This document shows positions 47,390 to 61,739 of a stretch of DNA of 64,000 nucleotides, one piece after another. Position 1 is the stretch's first letter; each line of letters opens with the position of its first letter. The notes under the pieces are model-generated. The model saw nothing but the letters and a program-made list of their open reading frames with translations. It was not told where the DNA came from and searched no databases. The translations under genes were made by a program, and so were the position numbers. Source of the stretch: Membranipora membranacea (Eukaryota; Bryozoa; Gymnolaemata; Cheilostomatida; Membraniporidae); NCBI GenBank assembly GCA_914767715.1, contig OU612075.1, positions 19,716,001 through 19,780,000 of the forward strand, given 5' to 3'.

Positions 47390-48493
47390 GTAAGAGTGTC
47401 AAGACAGTGACCAGAAGTTTTATATTTTCATTACATTGAAAGTTACATAATCAGATTTTACTGAGTTCGTTTATTACCAGTGTACTCTGTTTATTGAAAC
47501 ACTGACAAATATTCTATGATGGTCGTGTCTTGAGACAGTAGTATGATGTCTCATGTTTATGAGGAGAAGGTTACCCAAATACTCTTAGCTCGCTTGGTAA
47601 TGATAGGAAGTCAAAATGCAGTAGCCTGATGCAGGGGTTGTGACTCCAAAGTAGGTCACAACCATTTACTTTGATTTCAATTACAGTACATCCGCCACTT
47701 CGAACTACACAAGTCTCTCATCCTTAAATCACCGGATTAATGTGTTGATTTTGGTATGATAGTGTCTGAATGTCATTATGTTGAAGACATGGTATTTATT
47801 TTCAAGACTGAAGTTGGTGCAGCAAAAATTAATACACTTTTATTATGCTTAAAATTGGCATTAAACTTGATGTTACTTGGGACAGATAAGTTACTGTTGT
47901 GGTGACGATCTGGTTATTGTTATTTATTTTACCACGATTCTCCTCTTATTGTTTACTACTTGAGTCGTTGAACTTTCTCCTCCAATGGAGACAATGAAAG
48001 TCTATATCCACATATGTATATATATATATAATTTAATGCAACAACCATCATCCGAAGATGTTCTCCTTGATGTGCAAGAGACCAAAACAAAAAACAATCA
48101 AAATAATATCAAGGGAATAAAATTCGATGAAAACAAATGTTTTGACAATGCAAATTTAAATGTTGTAGGGTTGTTGATGAACGAAGATGTTGAGGAAGGT
48201 TGTTAAAAGAAGAAGTCATATGAATCAAAAAGAAGTTTTTGGGTGGATGTAAGATTTGGGTATCACGAAAACAAAAGCGAGGTCCAGTGCTTGAAAAAAA
48301 CATTGATTATATAGCTTGGGCTTAGACCATGAAGTATTTTATAGCAAAAAACAGAGGAAAAATAAAAGGCGGGATCTGACAATGTTAAAAGATTTAATTC
48401 TATACATAAATGCGGAGTTAGATTCAGGATTCAGATATATGATTGAGTCATGCAGTATTTTCCAATGCAGGCTGAACTCTCGTAACGGTGCTG
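47390..48493. mobile_element. 1.1-kb insertion of unknown type in copy 2
   Basis: Defined by comparison with copy 1. Has no clear terminal repeats or target duplication. It contains two moderate plus-strand frames (47985-48206 and 48316-48621; the second runs into the duplicated segment) with no recognised product. Confidence 0.5.
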
Positions 48494-48546
48494 ACATTTT
48501 TACATCTGTCCCAGCCGATGCAAAACATCTGCTTCACTTTCATTCT

Positions 48547-49353
48547 TTAGGCGTCCATCACAACATAGAGAGCCAATATATTCCAGATTCCATTGATTTG
48601 ATCAATAAAGAGCGTTATTGATTTAAACAATGGAGCTTCCATGTTTCCCAGAGTGATACAGCTATTTAAAACCAAAAAGAAAGAGCCAACAAAATAAGCT
48701 GCTGTGGATATGAGCACATAATCAGCTGCTGCTTTTTCATTATCACTGTAATTACTCTCATATTGACTCTGCCTTATCTTTCTCATCTTTGCGTATTCAA
48801 TGGAAAACAAAACTGCAAAAATGATGATCAAAAAGTGAACCAAAAATTATGGTATCAAGCAAATGTGTAAATGATCAGGGTCACAAAACAGCATCCCATA
48901 ACTGGTATCATAACAAGGCAAGTCGCCGTAAGCAAAATACAGACCTAAGAATAGCAAAGGAACAGTAATGAGAGCATTAACTGCTGCAGAAATAATCAGT
49001 TTTGTATAGTGCCTGATAAAGAAGTGATGTTCATACTGGAAAGGCCTGGCTAACATCAACCAACGATCACCTATAGATAATAAATACACTGACAACCTGA
49101 AATTAATAGCTGCAAATGCTAGAAATGATCTTGCATCCAATATTGAATAGTAAGTTAGCTCTACGTTTTGTCTCCAGCGACGAACTGATCCAAATGCACA
49201 GATGGCCGGCAATATGATATCCAGGCAGGTAACAATTCTCAAAGATTTGAAGAATACTGTCCCTTCGTGCTGATGTAATTGAGAAAGAAAGATTAGGTGG
49301 AGGGTATTTGCTGTGACTATTATGCAAGCAGTTATAATAATAATCCCCTCCAA
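48547..49353 (-). pseudogene. Rhodopsin-like GPCR pseudogene, copy 2
   Basis: Follows the same receptor from 49353 to 48547 in one frame. TM3 ends SIGDRWLMLARPFQYEH, TM4 includes VPLLFLGLYF (deleted in copy 1), and TM7 includes WNILALYVVMDA. A single TAA near 48847-48849 replaces a Leu of TM5 present in copy 1, and the N-terminal start is frameshifted before 49353. DRW stands where class A receptors have DRY. Better preserved than copy 1. Confidence 0.82.
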
Positions 49354-49809
49354 ATGGGGCTTGATATCTTTATCAGCCTCATCGCAAAAAATCTATCAAT
49401 CATTGCTGTTGCTTCCCAGTGTTCCCAATACAAATTTAAAATTGTTACTTTTACCCAACGACAGTTATATGAGAAATGTGCGCATTTACATAATGAAGTT
49501 TTGATGAATAATTGATTATGTTCAGAGGTGTGGACAAATCAGGCACAGAAATCTATTACTTTGTGTGTTATTAATTCTCACACACACTTCCTGTAAATTT
49601 ACATCAACTGTTTTGTTATGTCACTCTCATTTCTTGAAGGGAAATTGATATTTTGGATGCTTTACCTGCCAATGACCAAAATAAACACTTGGAAAATTGA
49701 AAAGAAAATTAGATGACAAAATTAATCCTAGAATGGGGAAAGGAAGGAAAATTATTAATTTCATTTTTGTTTCTGGAAAATTATTATATAGTACGCTATT
49801 TCCATATGC

Positions 49810-51380
49810 TTTTCACCATATCATTACAGTTGGAAAGCTCGGGACATATGAATGCGCTGATTGTATTATTTTGTCACAGAGATAGTTCGGCATGAATGAG
49901 GCTGCCATGCTCAAAGCAATAACCCAAGAATTCCGGGTCACAAGAAATACTTTCGGAAAAATTACCCACCTTATAGAAATCATAATGATCTTTTGTCTCC
50001 TCTATTTATCTTTTCTCTAGGAGTAAGTGCACTCTACTTTACAAGTTAAATCCAAGATGCTTTCTCTTTAATACAATCCAATTCCTTTTTCTGTAAAGAT
50101 TATCTCCTTGGAAATGCTTTTCAAAAAATGGAAGAAAATGAAATATAAGCTATACAAGGTAAATTATATTATAATGATTTCACCAAGATGTATTATGTTC
50201 ACTGATTGCACAAGTTCACAAGTGGCCACCTGATTTTGACGAATTCCTATCTATACAATTTAGGAAGTGCCAGAAAGATGTCCTTGTATAACCTGGATAC
50301 CAACTTTGAAGGGTGCACAGCAGCATTCCCATGACTTCATGATCGAAATCTTGTTGTTCTGATGAATCTTTTGTGAAAAAGGTAATACATATTAAGATTA
50401 ATGACCTTTGATTTACTGATTTTTATTTTTCCAAATGTCATCTACTCACTGTCAACGACAGGCCTTTCTTATAGATATCATGAACTGAGACATGTAACTG
50501 TGAAAGCAAGGCCTTATCATTCAACTTACAGTTGGCCATACAATTGTCATTCAACAATTACAAAATAGTTTTCACCACCTAAAGATGTTGAAGAAGTAAG
50601 TATTAGCTAGATTTTAGTTTAGGTTAGGGTGAAGAAAGTTTGCTATGCCTTACAATTTTTTCATTTCTTTGGGTACTTTCTATTCAAATTTTCAAAATTT
50701 ATCATATTCCTTGTTCCTGTTCATATACAATTTTTCCTCACTATTTTACAAGAGTTACTGTCATATCGATAACATAGAAAATCAATTACTTTACCTCATC
50801 TGTGGAGAGCATTTCGTTATCATTATAATATCTTTGAGAACCAGATTATGCACTCAACTGGGTCAGCTTTATCTAATGATTACATGTGTCCATCAAGTCA
50901 TTGGTCATTGGGACGGTGACAGGGTAAGTTCATGAGATCTGATTCTGATCCAACTACGGTAAGGTGCTTGAGTAGTATCTGGGGCTAAAGTCATTCGGTA
51001 TAGGGGCAAGTTTGTGCAGAATCAAACTTTTCGATAAAAAAAAACACTAGATAAATGTACTCATTGCATTTCATCATAATTGCTGTTACATTATTGAGCC
51101 TGTTGTGAGGCTAAAACCTCACCCCTCAATTAAAGGAGTACATGGTGCACTGGTGAAATAGTTTTACTGTTATATGCCTACAAAGCACAACATGGGTAAC
51201 TGACTTGAGATTGAGTTGTTAAACCAAATATCAGCAGTGTGCAGATTCTACAGCACTTAGCTGTTAACTATAGACAGAGTCCCCCCCCCCCCCCCCAAGC
51301 ACAAATTACAGCGTGGCGTGCCTAAATTCCTTGAATAAACTTGTCCTGAAAATCAAATCACCGAGGCAAGTATAGAACAA
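49810..51380. other. No gene recognised
   Basis: AT-rich. A run of about 18 C at 51279-51296. Confidence 0.45.
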
Positions 51381-54300
51381 TTAATTTCTTTGCTATTACT
51401 TACATCAAAATTGGCAAATTCATACACATATTTCTTGTATTTTGATTCCCACCTTGCACATGAGTATTATGCTGTCATATTTGGTACATCGTATAATTCT
51501 GATTTCCCTCTTTTGGTACGATTAAAGGAGAACACTGAATTTAACTATGGCAAAATTGATTATACTGTAATACTCCAAGAAAATACAGCATTTCACATGT
51601 TAAACTGGCATTGTTCTGGGTATTTTATTGTCAGTAGAAGCTTTCAGTTGTTGAACCAATTCAATATAGTGGAAGCCTACTGAAAAGCCTGCTCATACTA
51701 CTGGTACCTACCAATAATATTCTCATACTGTAATAGTCAAATAATATGCTAATAATTGAGCCATTTTTCCCTAATTATTTAGCTTTTATAAATCTGAATT
51801 TCGTTAATTAGAGAATTAGGAATTATCATGACATCAAGCAAAGTCCTTCTTTCCAGCCTGATTTCCTATATAGCTAGAAAATGACCGAGAGCATCATGTA
51901 ACATCTCTGTGACCTGAATCATTTGAGGAAACTGAGTCAGCTTTATTACAGGAGCATCATGTACTATTACTTATATCATAAGATTTAGTTACCCCATAGC
52001 ACAAGCGGTAGGGTGAGCAGGCCTCAATAATTTGAAAGAATTTGGCTTTGAGTTAACGTACTATTTGCCAGCAAAGAAATGTCATAAAACAGTTCATATT
52101 TTTGCTATCATTTACACTGAATATGACTGTTTCATATGAGCATTTCTTTCTATCTGATGTCCACCTTACACATAATTATTATGCTGTTGTTTGGTGTATT
52201 TTATAATATCAATTCCACCCTTGGTATCCTCAAGGGAGAACACTGTACATAACATAATTTATGAACAGTCGAAAATACTGTAATACCTCTGAAAAATTAG
52301 GACTTCCACATATGTGACTGATCGGTTTTGGTAATTTAACATTCACTTTAATAAAGAGACTTGAGAGAAATAGGTTGAGTATGCAGCTTATAAAGTACTT
52401 AGCTTTCAATAATTAAACTTTCAATGCAATGAAAGCCTACTCGAAGGCCAGCTCACACTACTGTTAAAAATGCCAATACTAGGCCCGTACTGTAATATCC
52501 CTATAATATGCTAATAAATGTCTCATTACTCACAAATAACTATGCTTTATAATCTCATTTTTCTCAAATTAGCTGATTTTCGCTTAGAAATTAGGAATTA
52601 TCCTGAAAACAAGCAGTGTCCTCCTTATCAACCTGAGAGTCATGTCACATCTCTGTGACCTGATTCATCAAATACACCTGGTCAGATTTCAATTATAGCA
52701 ATATAATCTGCTATTATTTATGTCAAAGGCAAAAAATATTATGGTCTATACTTGAGCAGAGGAATGGTAATAACAGCTAATTTCTGTTTTACTAATTATC
52801 TTGAATGTGACCATTTCATACAAGTATTTCTTTCATTCTGATATCCACTTTATACAGGATTTGTATGGTGATTTTTTGGTAACTCTTATAATATCTCTTT
52901 ATAAATCGTATTTTCACAAATAAGTTGAACTTTGCTAGAAAATTAGGAACTATCCCTAAAACAAGTGGTGATCCTCCTTATCATCCCGTGTGACCTTTAT
53001 AGCTAGATTATGACCTATATAACTGGGTCAGCTTTCTGGTGTAGCAACATAAGTTACAAATACACATGTTAAATACAAAATTGCCCTCTAGCACACATGA
53101 CAGGATTGGATGGCTTGAACACATTGGAAAACTTTGGTTAAAACTTGAAGTATTATTTTTTCATTAAAGGTATTTAATGGAACAGCTTATTTCTGGGTTG
53201 TCAATTACAATTACAATGAAAGCCTACTTGAAAGCTCAGTCATACTACTGTTAACTACCAATAATATGCTCATACTGTAATAGCCAAATAATACACTCAA
53301 ATAGATGAGCCATTTCCCACAAATAACTTGGCATTTATATATCTGATTTCTCAAATGAGTTGATTTTTGCTAGAAAATTAGGAATTATCCCAAAAACAGG
53401 CAATATCCTCCATATCATCCTGAGTGTCCTATAAAGCTAGATAATGACCCAGAGAATTATGTAACATCTCTGTGACCTGAATAAAAGCGGGAAACTGGGT
53501 CAGCTTTCTGGTGCAGCAATATAATGTGCAATTAGTTGCGTCAAAGACAAAGTTGCTTCCTAGCACATATGGCAGGGTGGGACGGCTTTGACGTATTTGA
53601 TAAATTAAGATCAAAGATAAAGCACTATTTGTCAGTTAAGGCAATGAGCTAAAACAGTCAATTTCTGTGCCATCAAATCCAGTGAATATGACCGTTTCAA
53701 ACAATTATTTCTCGCATTCTGATGTCCACCTTACATTGATCAATATGTTGCTGTATTTGGTACATATAAAAATATCAATTCTACCCTTGGTACCTTTGAG
53801 GGAGAACACTGACAATACATACAACATAATATGGAGGGTTGATGATACTATAATACCTTTAAAAAATTTAAGGCTTTCAGATATGTATCTGACTCCATTT
53901 TGAGTACTTTACCATAAAACAAAAGTAAAGACTTGAGAGGTGATAATATGGCCATATGGTTTATACAGTACAAACCTTTTAGTTGAAAAACCATTCGATG
54001 TAGAGTAAGCCAACATGAACGCTGCCCAGGCTTCTGGTAAATGCCAATAATAAGCTCATACTGTAAAAGCCATATAATATGCTTTTAAAAGGTCCATTTC
54101 ATGCTGATAACATGGCTTTTATAAATCCTTTTTTCTCAAATTAGTCGATTTTCACTGGAAAATTAGGAGTTATCCTGAAAACAAGTGGTGTCCTCCTTAT
54201 CATCCTGAGTGTCCTATATAGCTAGATAATGATCCAGAGAGTTATGTAACACCTCTGTGACCTGAATCATGAGTAGAACTGGGTCAGCATTCTGGTGCAA

Positions 54301-55990
54301 CAGTATAATATGGTGTTATTTAGGTTAAAGACATGGTTATCCCCTAACACAAATAGCAGGGTGGGCTGTCCAAAGTATGGTGAATTAATTTTGCTAAAAA
54401 GATAATGTTCCATTCTCCAGCAAAGGAATGTCATTTCTGTTTTATCAATCGTCTTGAATATGCCAGTTTCATTCAAGAATTTTTTTTTAAAGTGTTGTCC
54501 ACCTTATACATGATTTGTATGGTGATGTAACCTGTAAACCTTTTCCACCTTTGGTAACCTTGAGGGAGAACATTGTGCATAGCATAATATATGGAGGGTC
54601 AGTTATACTGTGAAACCTCTAAAATATGCAGACATTCACACATTTAAACGACATGGTTTAGGGTAATTCACCTTCATATCAATATCTTGACAAATGAGGT
54701 ATTTATATTGATATGTGGGTGGTACAGTACTTGGCTTTCAGATGAAAATCCATTTAATCAAGTGAAAGTTTACATGATAGCCAGCTCACACTACTGTAAT
54801 TATCATTATTAGGCTCATACTGTAATTGACAAATAATATGCTCATAAATGAGCCATTTCTGATAAGTTTATTGGCTTTTCAATAGCTTATTTTCCCCAAT
54901 AAGCTGATTTTCACCGAAAAATTAGGAATCATCCCGAAAACAAGCGATGTCCTCCTTATCATCCTGAGTGTCCTATAAAGCTAGATAATGACCCAGAGAG
55001 TCATGTAACATATCTGTGACCTGAATGATTGAGTAGAACTGGGTCAGCTTTCTTGGCCAAGAGTATAATGTCTTGCTATTAGGTCAAAGACTTGGTTATC
55101 CCCTAGCACAAACAGCAGGGTGGGCTGGGCAAAATGCATTGAATTAATTTGGCAAAAATCATAGTGTTTTATTCTCCAGCCAAGAGAGATCATAAAACAG
55201 CTAATTTCTGTTTCATCAATGATCTTGAATATGACAGTTTCATACAAGTATTTCTTTCATTCTGATATCCACCTTATACATGATTTGTATGATGATTTAT
55301 TCAGTAACTCTTATAATTTCTCTTCCACCCTTGGTACCCTTGAGGGAGAACACTGTGCATGAAGGGTTGATGATACTGTAAAACCCCTAAAGCATGCAGA
55401 ATTTAACACGTTTGCACGGCATGGTTTATGGTAATTTACCTTCATATCAATTAATTGACAAATGAAGCATTTATTTTGATATGTGGGTGGTACAGTACTT
55501 AGCTTTCAGTTGAATAACCATTCAGTCAAGTGAAAGTGTACATGATAGCCAGCTCACACTACTGTAATTACCGTTGTTAGGCTTATACTACAATTGCCAA
55601 ATAATATGCTTATAAATGAGCCATTTCTGACAAGTTTCTCCTCTTTTACAAAGCTGATTTTCTCAAATAAGTTGATTTTCACTGGAAAATTAGGAATTAT
55701 CCCGAAAACAAGCAATGTCCTCTTTTTCATCCTGCGTGTCCTATATAGCTAGATACTGACCCAGAGAATTATGTAACATATCTGTGACCTGGATAAACAA
55801 GTCAAACTAGGTCAGCTTTCTGATACAGCATTATCATGTGGTTTCACTTCTGTAAAAGACAGGTTGCGCTATCCTTATGATTGATCAATGAAACTTGCGG
55901 AACATATATTTTGTCAGCAAAGCCATGTTATAAAACAGCTAATTAATCATAATGTCACTCCATAACCTTCACACACAAATGCAGTGTTCT
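51380..55990. repeat. Diverged tandem array, units of about 770 bp, six to seven copies
   Basis: The anchor TCCACCTTATACATG (with variants) recurs at about 51450, 52163, 52845, 53725, 54498 and 55268. The anchor CCTGAGTGTCCTATATAGCT recurs at about 51856, 52985, 53417, 54203, 54962 and 55729. Units also share GAGGGAGAACACTG and AAATTAGGAATTATCC. Neighbouring 3' units are most alike. Early units carry internal deletions. No unit has a conserved open frame. Confidence 0.85.
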
Positions 55991-57031
55991 GATGTTCATT
56001 TAACGGGTCATTGTTATTTTGTCTAATTGGTGCATTATTAGATTCATTTTCTAGCCATCATTTTCTGAGGATGCAGCTAGACATAAGCGTATTTGAGAAG
56101 CTGCTTAGACATGTTGTTAATGTTGTTTGTTATCTTTGGTGAATCACGCTGGGGAGCCTTTATCTGAGACAGCGTTGGAAATTGATTGGATTGATAGCAT
56201 TCATATTTATTGATATCATAATAATTTTGGAATTAGAATTGATATTTAATCCTGTGAATGTATCCCACAAGCTTCTATCTAAACTAGTTTCTAGGTGGTA
56301 AGGTTAGCATATCATTTGTAATAAAAGAAAAAGAGCATTGAGTATTTCCAGAAAAATAAAAATATAGAATCCAAACATTCATTACAGTAATATTGTGAGG
56401 GATATTCAGTTAACAAATGAATAAGGTCAGTGAAAAGCTAGCAACCATTACAGGATAGTGGGAATACAATACAGAGCCAGGGCCATTTCATTCCAAACGT
56501 AATAGCAGTAGCAATAACTTATAATACAGTATCATAATATGCTATGAAACCAACAGAATAAAACAAAAATATTTCATATATATATATTATATATTTTGTG
56601 CAATTTGTACGATTATTGATGACACATCTTTGCACAGGAAAATAATATGGCATATGGGGAGCATCTACCCAACAACCCACCTCTCCGACAAGTAGAACAT
56701 TGTTGTAGCTACATTTAGTATAGAGATATATATTTTAATAAAAAGGGTAGAATTCATCACAGATTTTGGGGAGATTATTACTAGTTACAACTAGGAATGT
56801 CAAAAGTTAGGAGCAAGAAGCTGAAGTCATACATGATAAAATGGCAACGAGAGGAGTGGTGGCAATCGTTTATGTTAGGGTTAATATTGAAAGAAATATC
56901 GTAGTGTCATGTTAAAAATATTGCCACATGAGATGCATCGCAAGTAAATAAAGGGATAACTAAGGTCATTTTTTTCTATTACCTGTCACACTTCTCGGGA
57001 TATTTTAATATGATGTGACAAAGGATTTTCT
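55990..57031. other. No gene recognised; possible 3' untranslated region
   Basis: The stretch immediately left of 57032 may be the 3' UTR of the filamin-like gene. An ATATAT tract lies at about 56576-56596. Confidence 0.4.
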
Positions 57032-60000
57032 CTACTTTCTCACAACTGAGTAGGTTGGCCCATTTTCAGGTGCGATAAACTTAGACCGTGATCCTACTCT
57101 GTTACTTGTTCCGTAGTTGGAGCCCCCTCCTGAGTTGTAGTGGGTCTCCCTGTGGTAAGATTGATGATAGCCTCCGCCTCCACTCATTGCGGCTCCATTG
57201 ACTACCTAAAATTGACACATAAAGTATGGCGTGAGATGACAGGAGCCATAGTTACAGACCAACTTAAACCATTCTCCCGAATCGCTAACCATCAGGCTGA
57301 GCAAAACAGGAAATATACCAGGAATGCCGGTCAAACTAAACATCAATTTTAATAGAACAATTGCCACCACAAACAGAATAGAGATGCGCGCAGCAATGAA
57401 AAGTATATAGCAAAATGAAAAACAACCAAGTTCAGTTTACCTCATCATCCTTAATAGTGACATATATCATGTCACAAGGGACTAATCGTCCCTTTTTGGT
57501 GATCCTATACACTATCTATTATAAAACGCAGAACAAGTTGAGATGTTTGATAACATTAAAAGTAATCTTTTCTATGAACGCCGGACAGTTAATAACTGAA
57601 AACCACTACGCAAGTGGAGTCATCTTATCAAAATTAATGTTGGGACAGATCTAGCCGATGTGTTGGCACTGAATGACCGGTGGGAGGGAGAGAGGCAATG
57701 CTTTCCCAGAAGTACCATCATTATATAGTTAATGTGAAAGTAATGCGGTTTCACTTTAATTATATCCTGATAGGTACATACAATGACTTGTCATTGGCTC
57801 TCTTTCCTACCCGACAGCCAATCAGTGATCACAGCCAACACAGCTAGAGCGGGTCCTAACACATCTCATTAATGTATTCCTTGTTAACTGTTCAAAACAT
57901 ACACATGGCTTACCGGTCTGCCAGGAGGTGCAGCTACATAGTTAGCATCACCTCTTGTCTGAGTGACATAGTTAGCATCAGCACGAGTTTGGACAAACTG
58001 AGGTTGGGGCGGTGCTCTGTACTGAGACTCCTTAACCACATACTGCACTGGTACCTGTTGTACTTGTTGTACTTGTTGTATGGGCTGGACTTGTTGTACA
58101 TGAACAGGCTGGACTAACACAGTCTCACCATTCTTGTGTCTGTGATAAATAAGAATAAGTTGTAGTGAGTGGATCAAAAGTTTTTCACTCTGAATATAAC
58201 ATTTGTTATACTACAGCTAGGTTGATCTAGTCTGTTATTGACACATCTAGGCCAAGGACAAGGAACAAGGTTCGACCTAGTCTAAGGGTGAACTAGCTTG
58301 TCAACAGGCCATAATTAGGCGCATGTCCTCAAATCCATGTACATGAAAGGCTGAGACAAACAAAATCCAAACAAAATATAAACTCAAAAAAATTTGCACT
58401 CAGCTTGCAGTGATGAAGGAAAAGGTAGTGTGTTGCGACTCTCTCAAGCAATCACATCAGATTATAATTAAGAAAGAAAACAGCCGCAATTCTGTAACTG
58501 ACCCGTTCTTTTTGGATTTAGATTTTTTGCTTTTCTTCAGTGTGTGGTGGAGTGTGTTAGTTTGATAGGCGCTGGTTTGATAAGATTGCTGTGTGGGATC
58601 TTTTAGCTGTAAGATGTGGTGATCTCTTGTAAAGTTTGGTAGCTCACCAGTTTGTACAAACCTACAGTGTTAGAGATTATGATTAGGCAGTTAGGCAACG
58701 CCACAATTATAAATCCAAACTTCAAGAAAAGGTAAGCAATAAACACTACAGAAAGAAAGAAAGATAGTAAGAAGAAACAAGATTGGTTAACCAATAAGCC
58801 CTACGCAATTATAATGATGAGGCTCAAATGCGGCTATGGTTATGATAGTAATGTTATTCCTCGGAAATCACTGTCAACATGAAAATGATAGTTGATACAA
58901 CTGAGTCAACCGGCGTTGAAATTAAAGCCTTAATTGATATCGAGAAATATTGTGTGTTAACCGACGGAAATTCGGAATTCAAACTTATAACATATCTGAA
59001 TCTCAACAGTGATATTTCAAATTATGAAAAAACACAAATACATCACACATACTTGTCCAGTTCGTAGTGAGTGTCAAAGATGTGGACATGGAACGGAGAG
59101 CCCGGTACATCAGTTCCTGACCATTTAACATGTATAATATAGAGTCCAACTTCTGTAGGATTGTAAGTGCACTCGATAGTACGTGATTTCTGAGAGACTC
59201 GCTTCATTGTGGCTTGGAATCCGCCTGACAAAATAGATAAAGTGTTATCCCTTGAGTTAGAGATATCGCTGGATTTGGTTATAGGTTCATATAAGTTTGG
59301 GTGGTCCTCAAATAAAAACAGCAGAAATTGCTATCTGATCACTAGAGTGAGTGAGCAAGACCTGCTAGGGGTCTCGTTCCCAAAATGCTCATTCATTGAG
59401 GGACCATAGATATTTTCAGAGAACAAATTTGTTTAATTGCAAGTCCAAATGGGATATAATTTTGAGCCAAGTGAAAGCAATAATTTGCTTTTAAAAAGGG
59501 TCGCTCATTTTAATTGAAAGACCTCTGACCAGACAGTATTGCTTCATTAAGTCAGCAAAGTGACTCCATGGCCTGCCTGGGGCCAAAGCACACAGACAGC
59601 CATAAAGTGAATGACATTTGTGGTGTCAGAATGAAATAGTAATGCATTTAAACTGCTGCCACTTTTAGAAGAATTAATTCCTCCCTTACCCCTTGGTCCT
59701 CTCATTTTAACGCTAAGGTTGCCTGCTCCAGCACCCTCTGTCTCGACATAGAACTTGCTCTGGAATGTAGGTAGTATTCCATGCTCTACGCCTGGTCCGT
59801 GTACATAAACCTTAGTGGGGTCTGGAGGTAGTGGTCCATTCACATTGAACTGGAATGGTGATCCTAGAATAGAAAAATATAACCATATTGATCTCAGGCT
59901 GTTGTTCAAAGTTGTGCACCCTTTACTAAAAACTCGGAGAGAATTGTGAATTTCTGAGGGCTGTTCAGAAATGATAATTTGTGATGATTCTTATTTGTTA

Positions 60001-61739
60001 TAAATGAATGTTTGATGCCATACCATTTTCCTGATACAAAATAAATTATGGTTACACCAGTTCATGCACAATAACACATAACACAACCTTAAAAATGGAG
60101 AAAAAAGAGGAGCCTCTATCTCACCATCAATATGTTCCCCTTTGTATGTGACAGTTAGAGCGTGGTCTCCACCTTCCTGAGGTCTTACATTGAGGGCATA
60201 CAGACCGCCCTCCTTCTGAACAAGCTCACACTTAGCATTAGAAGTTGGCCCAGTACAACGAGCTACTAGTTCACCTACAGGAAATAAGAGGAGCTAGAAT
60301 CACTCAACATGCAATAAACAAAATCTAGGCCTTTTTATTGTTTGATTATTCTAGCCTAGTTTTCTTTTACCTTAACGATGTTCTGAGCAAAAATGCATAA
60401 GTAACCCCATGATCTTACCCTGATTAACTCGAATCCAATTAAAAACAAATTTCAGCAAAAATATCTTACTAGTACATTTGATGTCAACTCGCCATGTTCT
60501 TAGTTCTCTAAAAGGCCTCATTTTGCTCAAACTACAAACTTGTTATCTTGACTTATGTATCCCAGCTAGTCACAATATTGGTAGAATCCGGACAGACAGC
60601 AATAAGTCTTACCTCCTGACATTGCCTGGGCGTCGATCATAAGCTGGAAGTTCTCTCCAATGTTCTGTGACTGAGACTGATTGCTGCTAGTTGTCATTTT
60701 TGCTTTCCTCACAAAGTGTTTACTCATTCCAGTCTGTGAATGTTGCTGCTGATTGGATGATTGCTGCTGCCCTTGACCAACATCTTGATGATGCATCGGT
60801 ACCACATTACCACCTGAAAATTACAGAAGAGTGATTTGAAAAATAGAATGCTTACCTTACCAGCGACCAATTGACATTACAGAATGTAATGCATAACTGT
60901 TTTGTAATACAGAATCCATACTAAACGCACCAAGATCACAAGCTAAGTAAGTATAATAAGCCTAGTGCGACTTATATAAGATAACCTAACACATATCCGT
61001 ATAAGTACATCCTACAGTGTAATTATGTATCATTTTAATAGTGAAAAGGAGTTCATTTCACTGTGCCATGACATAAGCTACAGCAAAACAACACAATCCA
61101 CCTAGTTGGATCAAGTTTCAAGATAATGTTACCTTTCATTTGCTGCTGTGCACCACTGGCGCTGTGCTGTTCTCTATAGCTGGAGAGGTTATAGTTCTGA
61201 TGAGAATTCATCCCTCCTGCTGCGTCTACCACATCTCCGCTGGCTCGGATCACCACAGGGTAAGGCGAGTTTAAGAGATCTCTATCACCCCAAGTTACAA
61301 ACAGTGTATAGGTTCCTACAGTGCAATAAAAAATACATGACGATTTGAACATGTACTTTCAGTCAGCCTGAAGCAGGCACATTTATGTTTCGTTTTGCTT
61401 GCTGCCGCCTACCTTGATGAGAAAAAAAATCACTACTATTGTTGGCAGCAGAAATTATAGTCTGTGATGCTGCAAACTATTCTAAGTCAAGGATTACACA
61501 TTAGTCACAGCAGGGAAGTTCTACATACAAAAAAGTTAAAGTTAAAGGTAAAAGGTTTAAGTATAAAGTAGGTGGCCTATGACTTTTGTCCTCATGATTA
61601 ATTTGAACCAGCGACATAACGTTCCACTTACCTGGTTCCCGTACCATGTAAGTGCACTTATATGATTTATGGTCAACTTGTACTAGCTCTATAGGTATGT
61701 GCTGCAACCGAGAATTCTTCAGAATAACTATAGGCTCAC
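57032..61739 (-). CDS. Filamin-repeat protein, 3' part (eight exons)
   Basis: Exons 61632-61739, 61133-61315, 60613-60813, 60125-60274, 59690-59863, 59053-59224, 57914-58139 and 57032-57205 (stop 57032-57034) join without a frame break and give 461 residues. They hold three filamin-type immunoglobulin repeats, each ending in the typical G.Y...V.W....GSPF pattern (TYTLFVTWGDRDLLNSPYP; HALTVTYKGEHIDGSPFQF; LYIIHVKWSGTDVPGSPFH). A Gln/Ser-rich hinge of about 110 residues separates repeats one and two. The tail is Gln/Val-rich (VQPIQQVQQVQQVPV), has a duplicated DANYV motif, and ends Gly/Ser/Tyr-rich. Filamin repeats bind receptors and link actin. No actin-binding domain exon was found; the 5' part is missing or beyond the window. 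Confidence 0.85.

Larger units (their letters stand above)
47280..49808 (-). repeat. Inverted segmental duplication, copy 2
   Basis: Matches 33188-35181 in inverted orientation. It contains an extra block of about 1.1 kb (about 47390-48493) absent from copy 1. Its end, CTATTCTTACTACAAAAGG at about 47298-47316, is the uninterrupted version of the Gypsy insertion site of copy 1. Confidence 0.88.

Noticed and set aside
50645-50935. Hydrophobic 96-codon frame
   Set aside because: Phe/Tyr/Ser-rich composition expected from T-rich DNA; no other support.
51390-51683. 97-codon frame at the start of the 770-bp array
   Set aside because: Not preserved in the other units of the array, so not a coding repeat.
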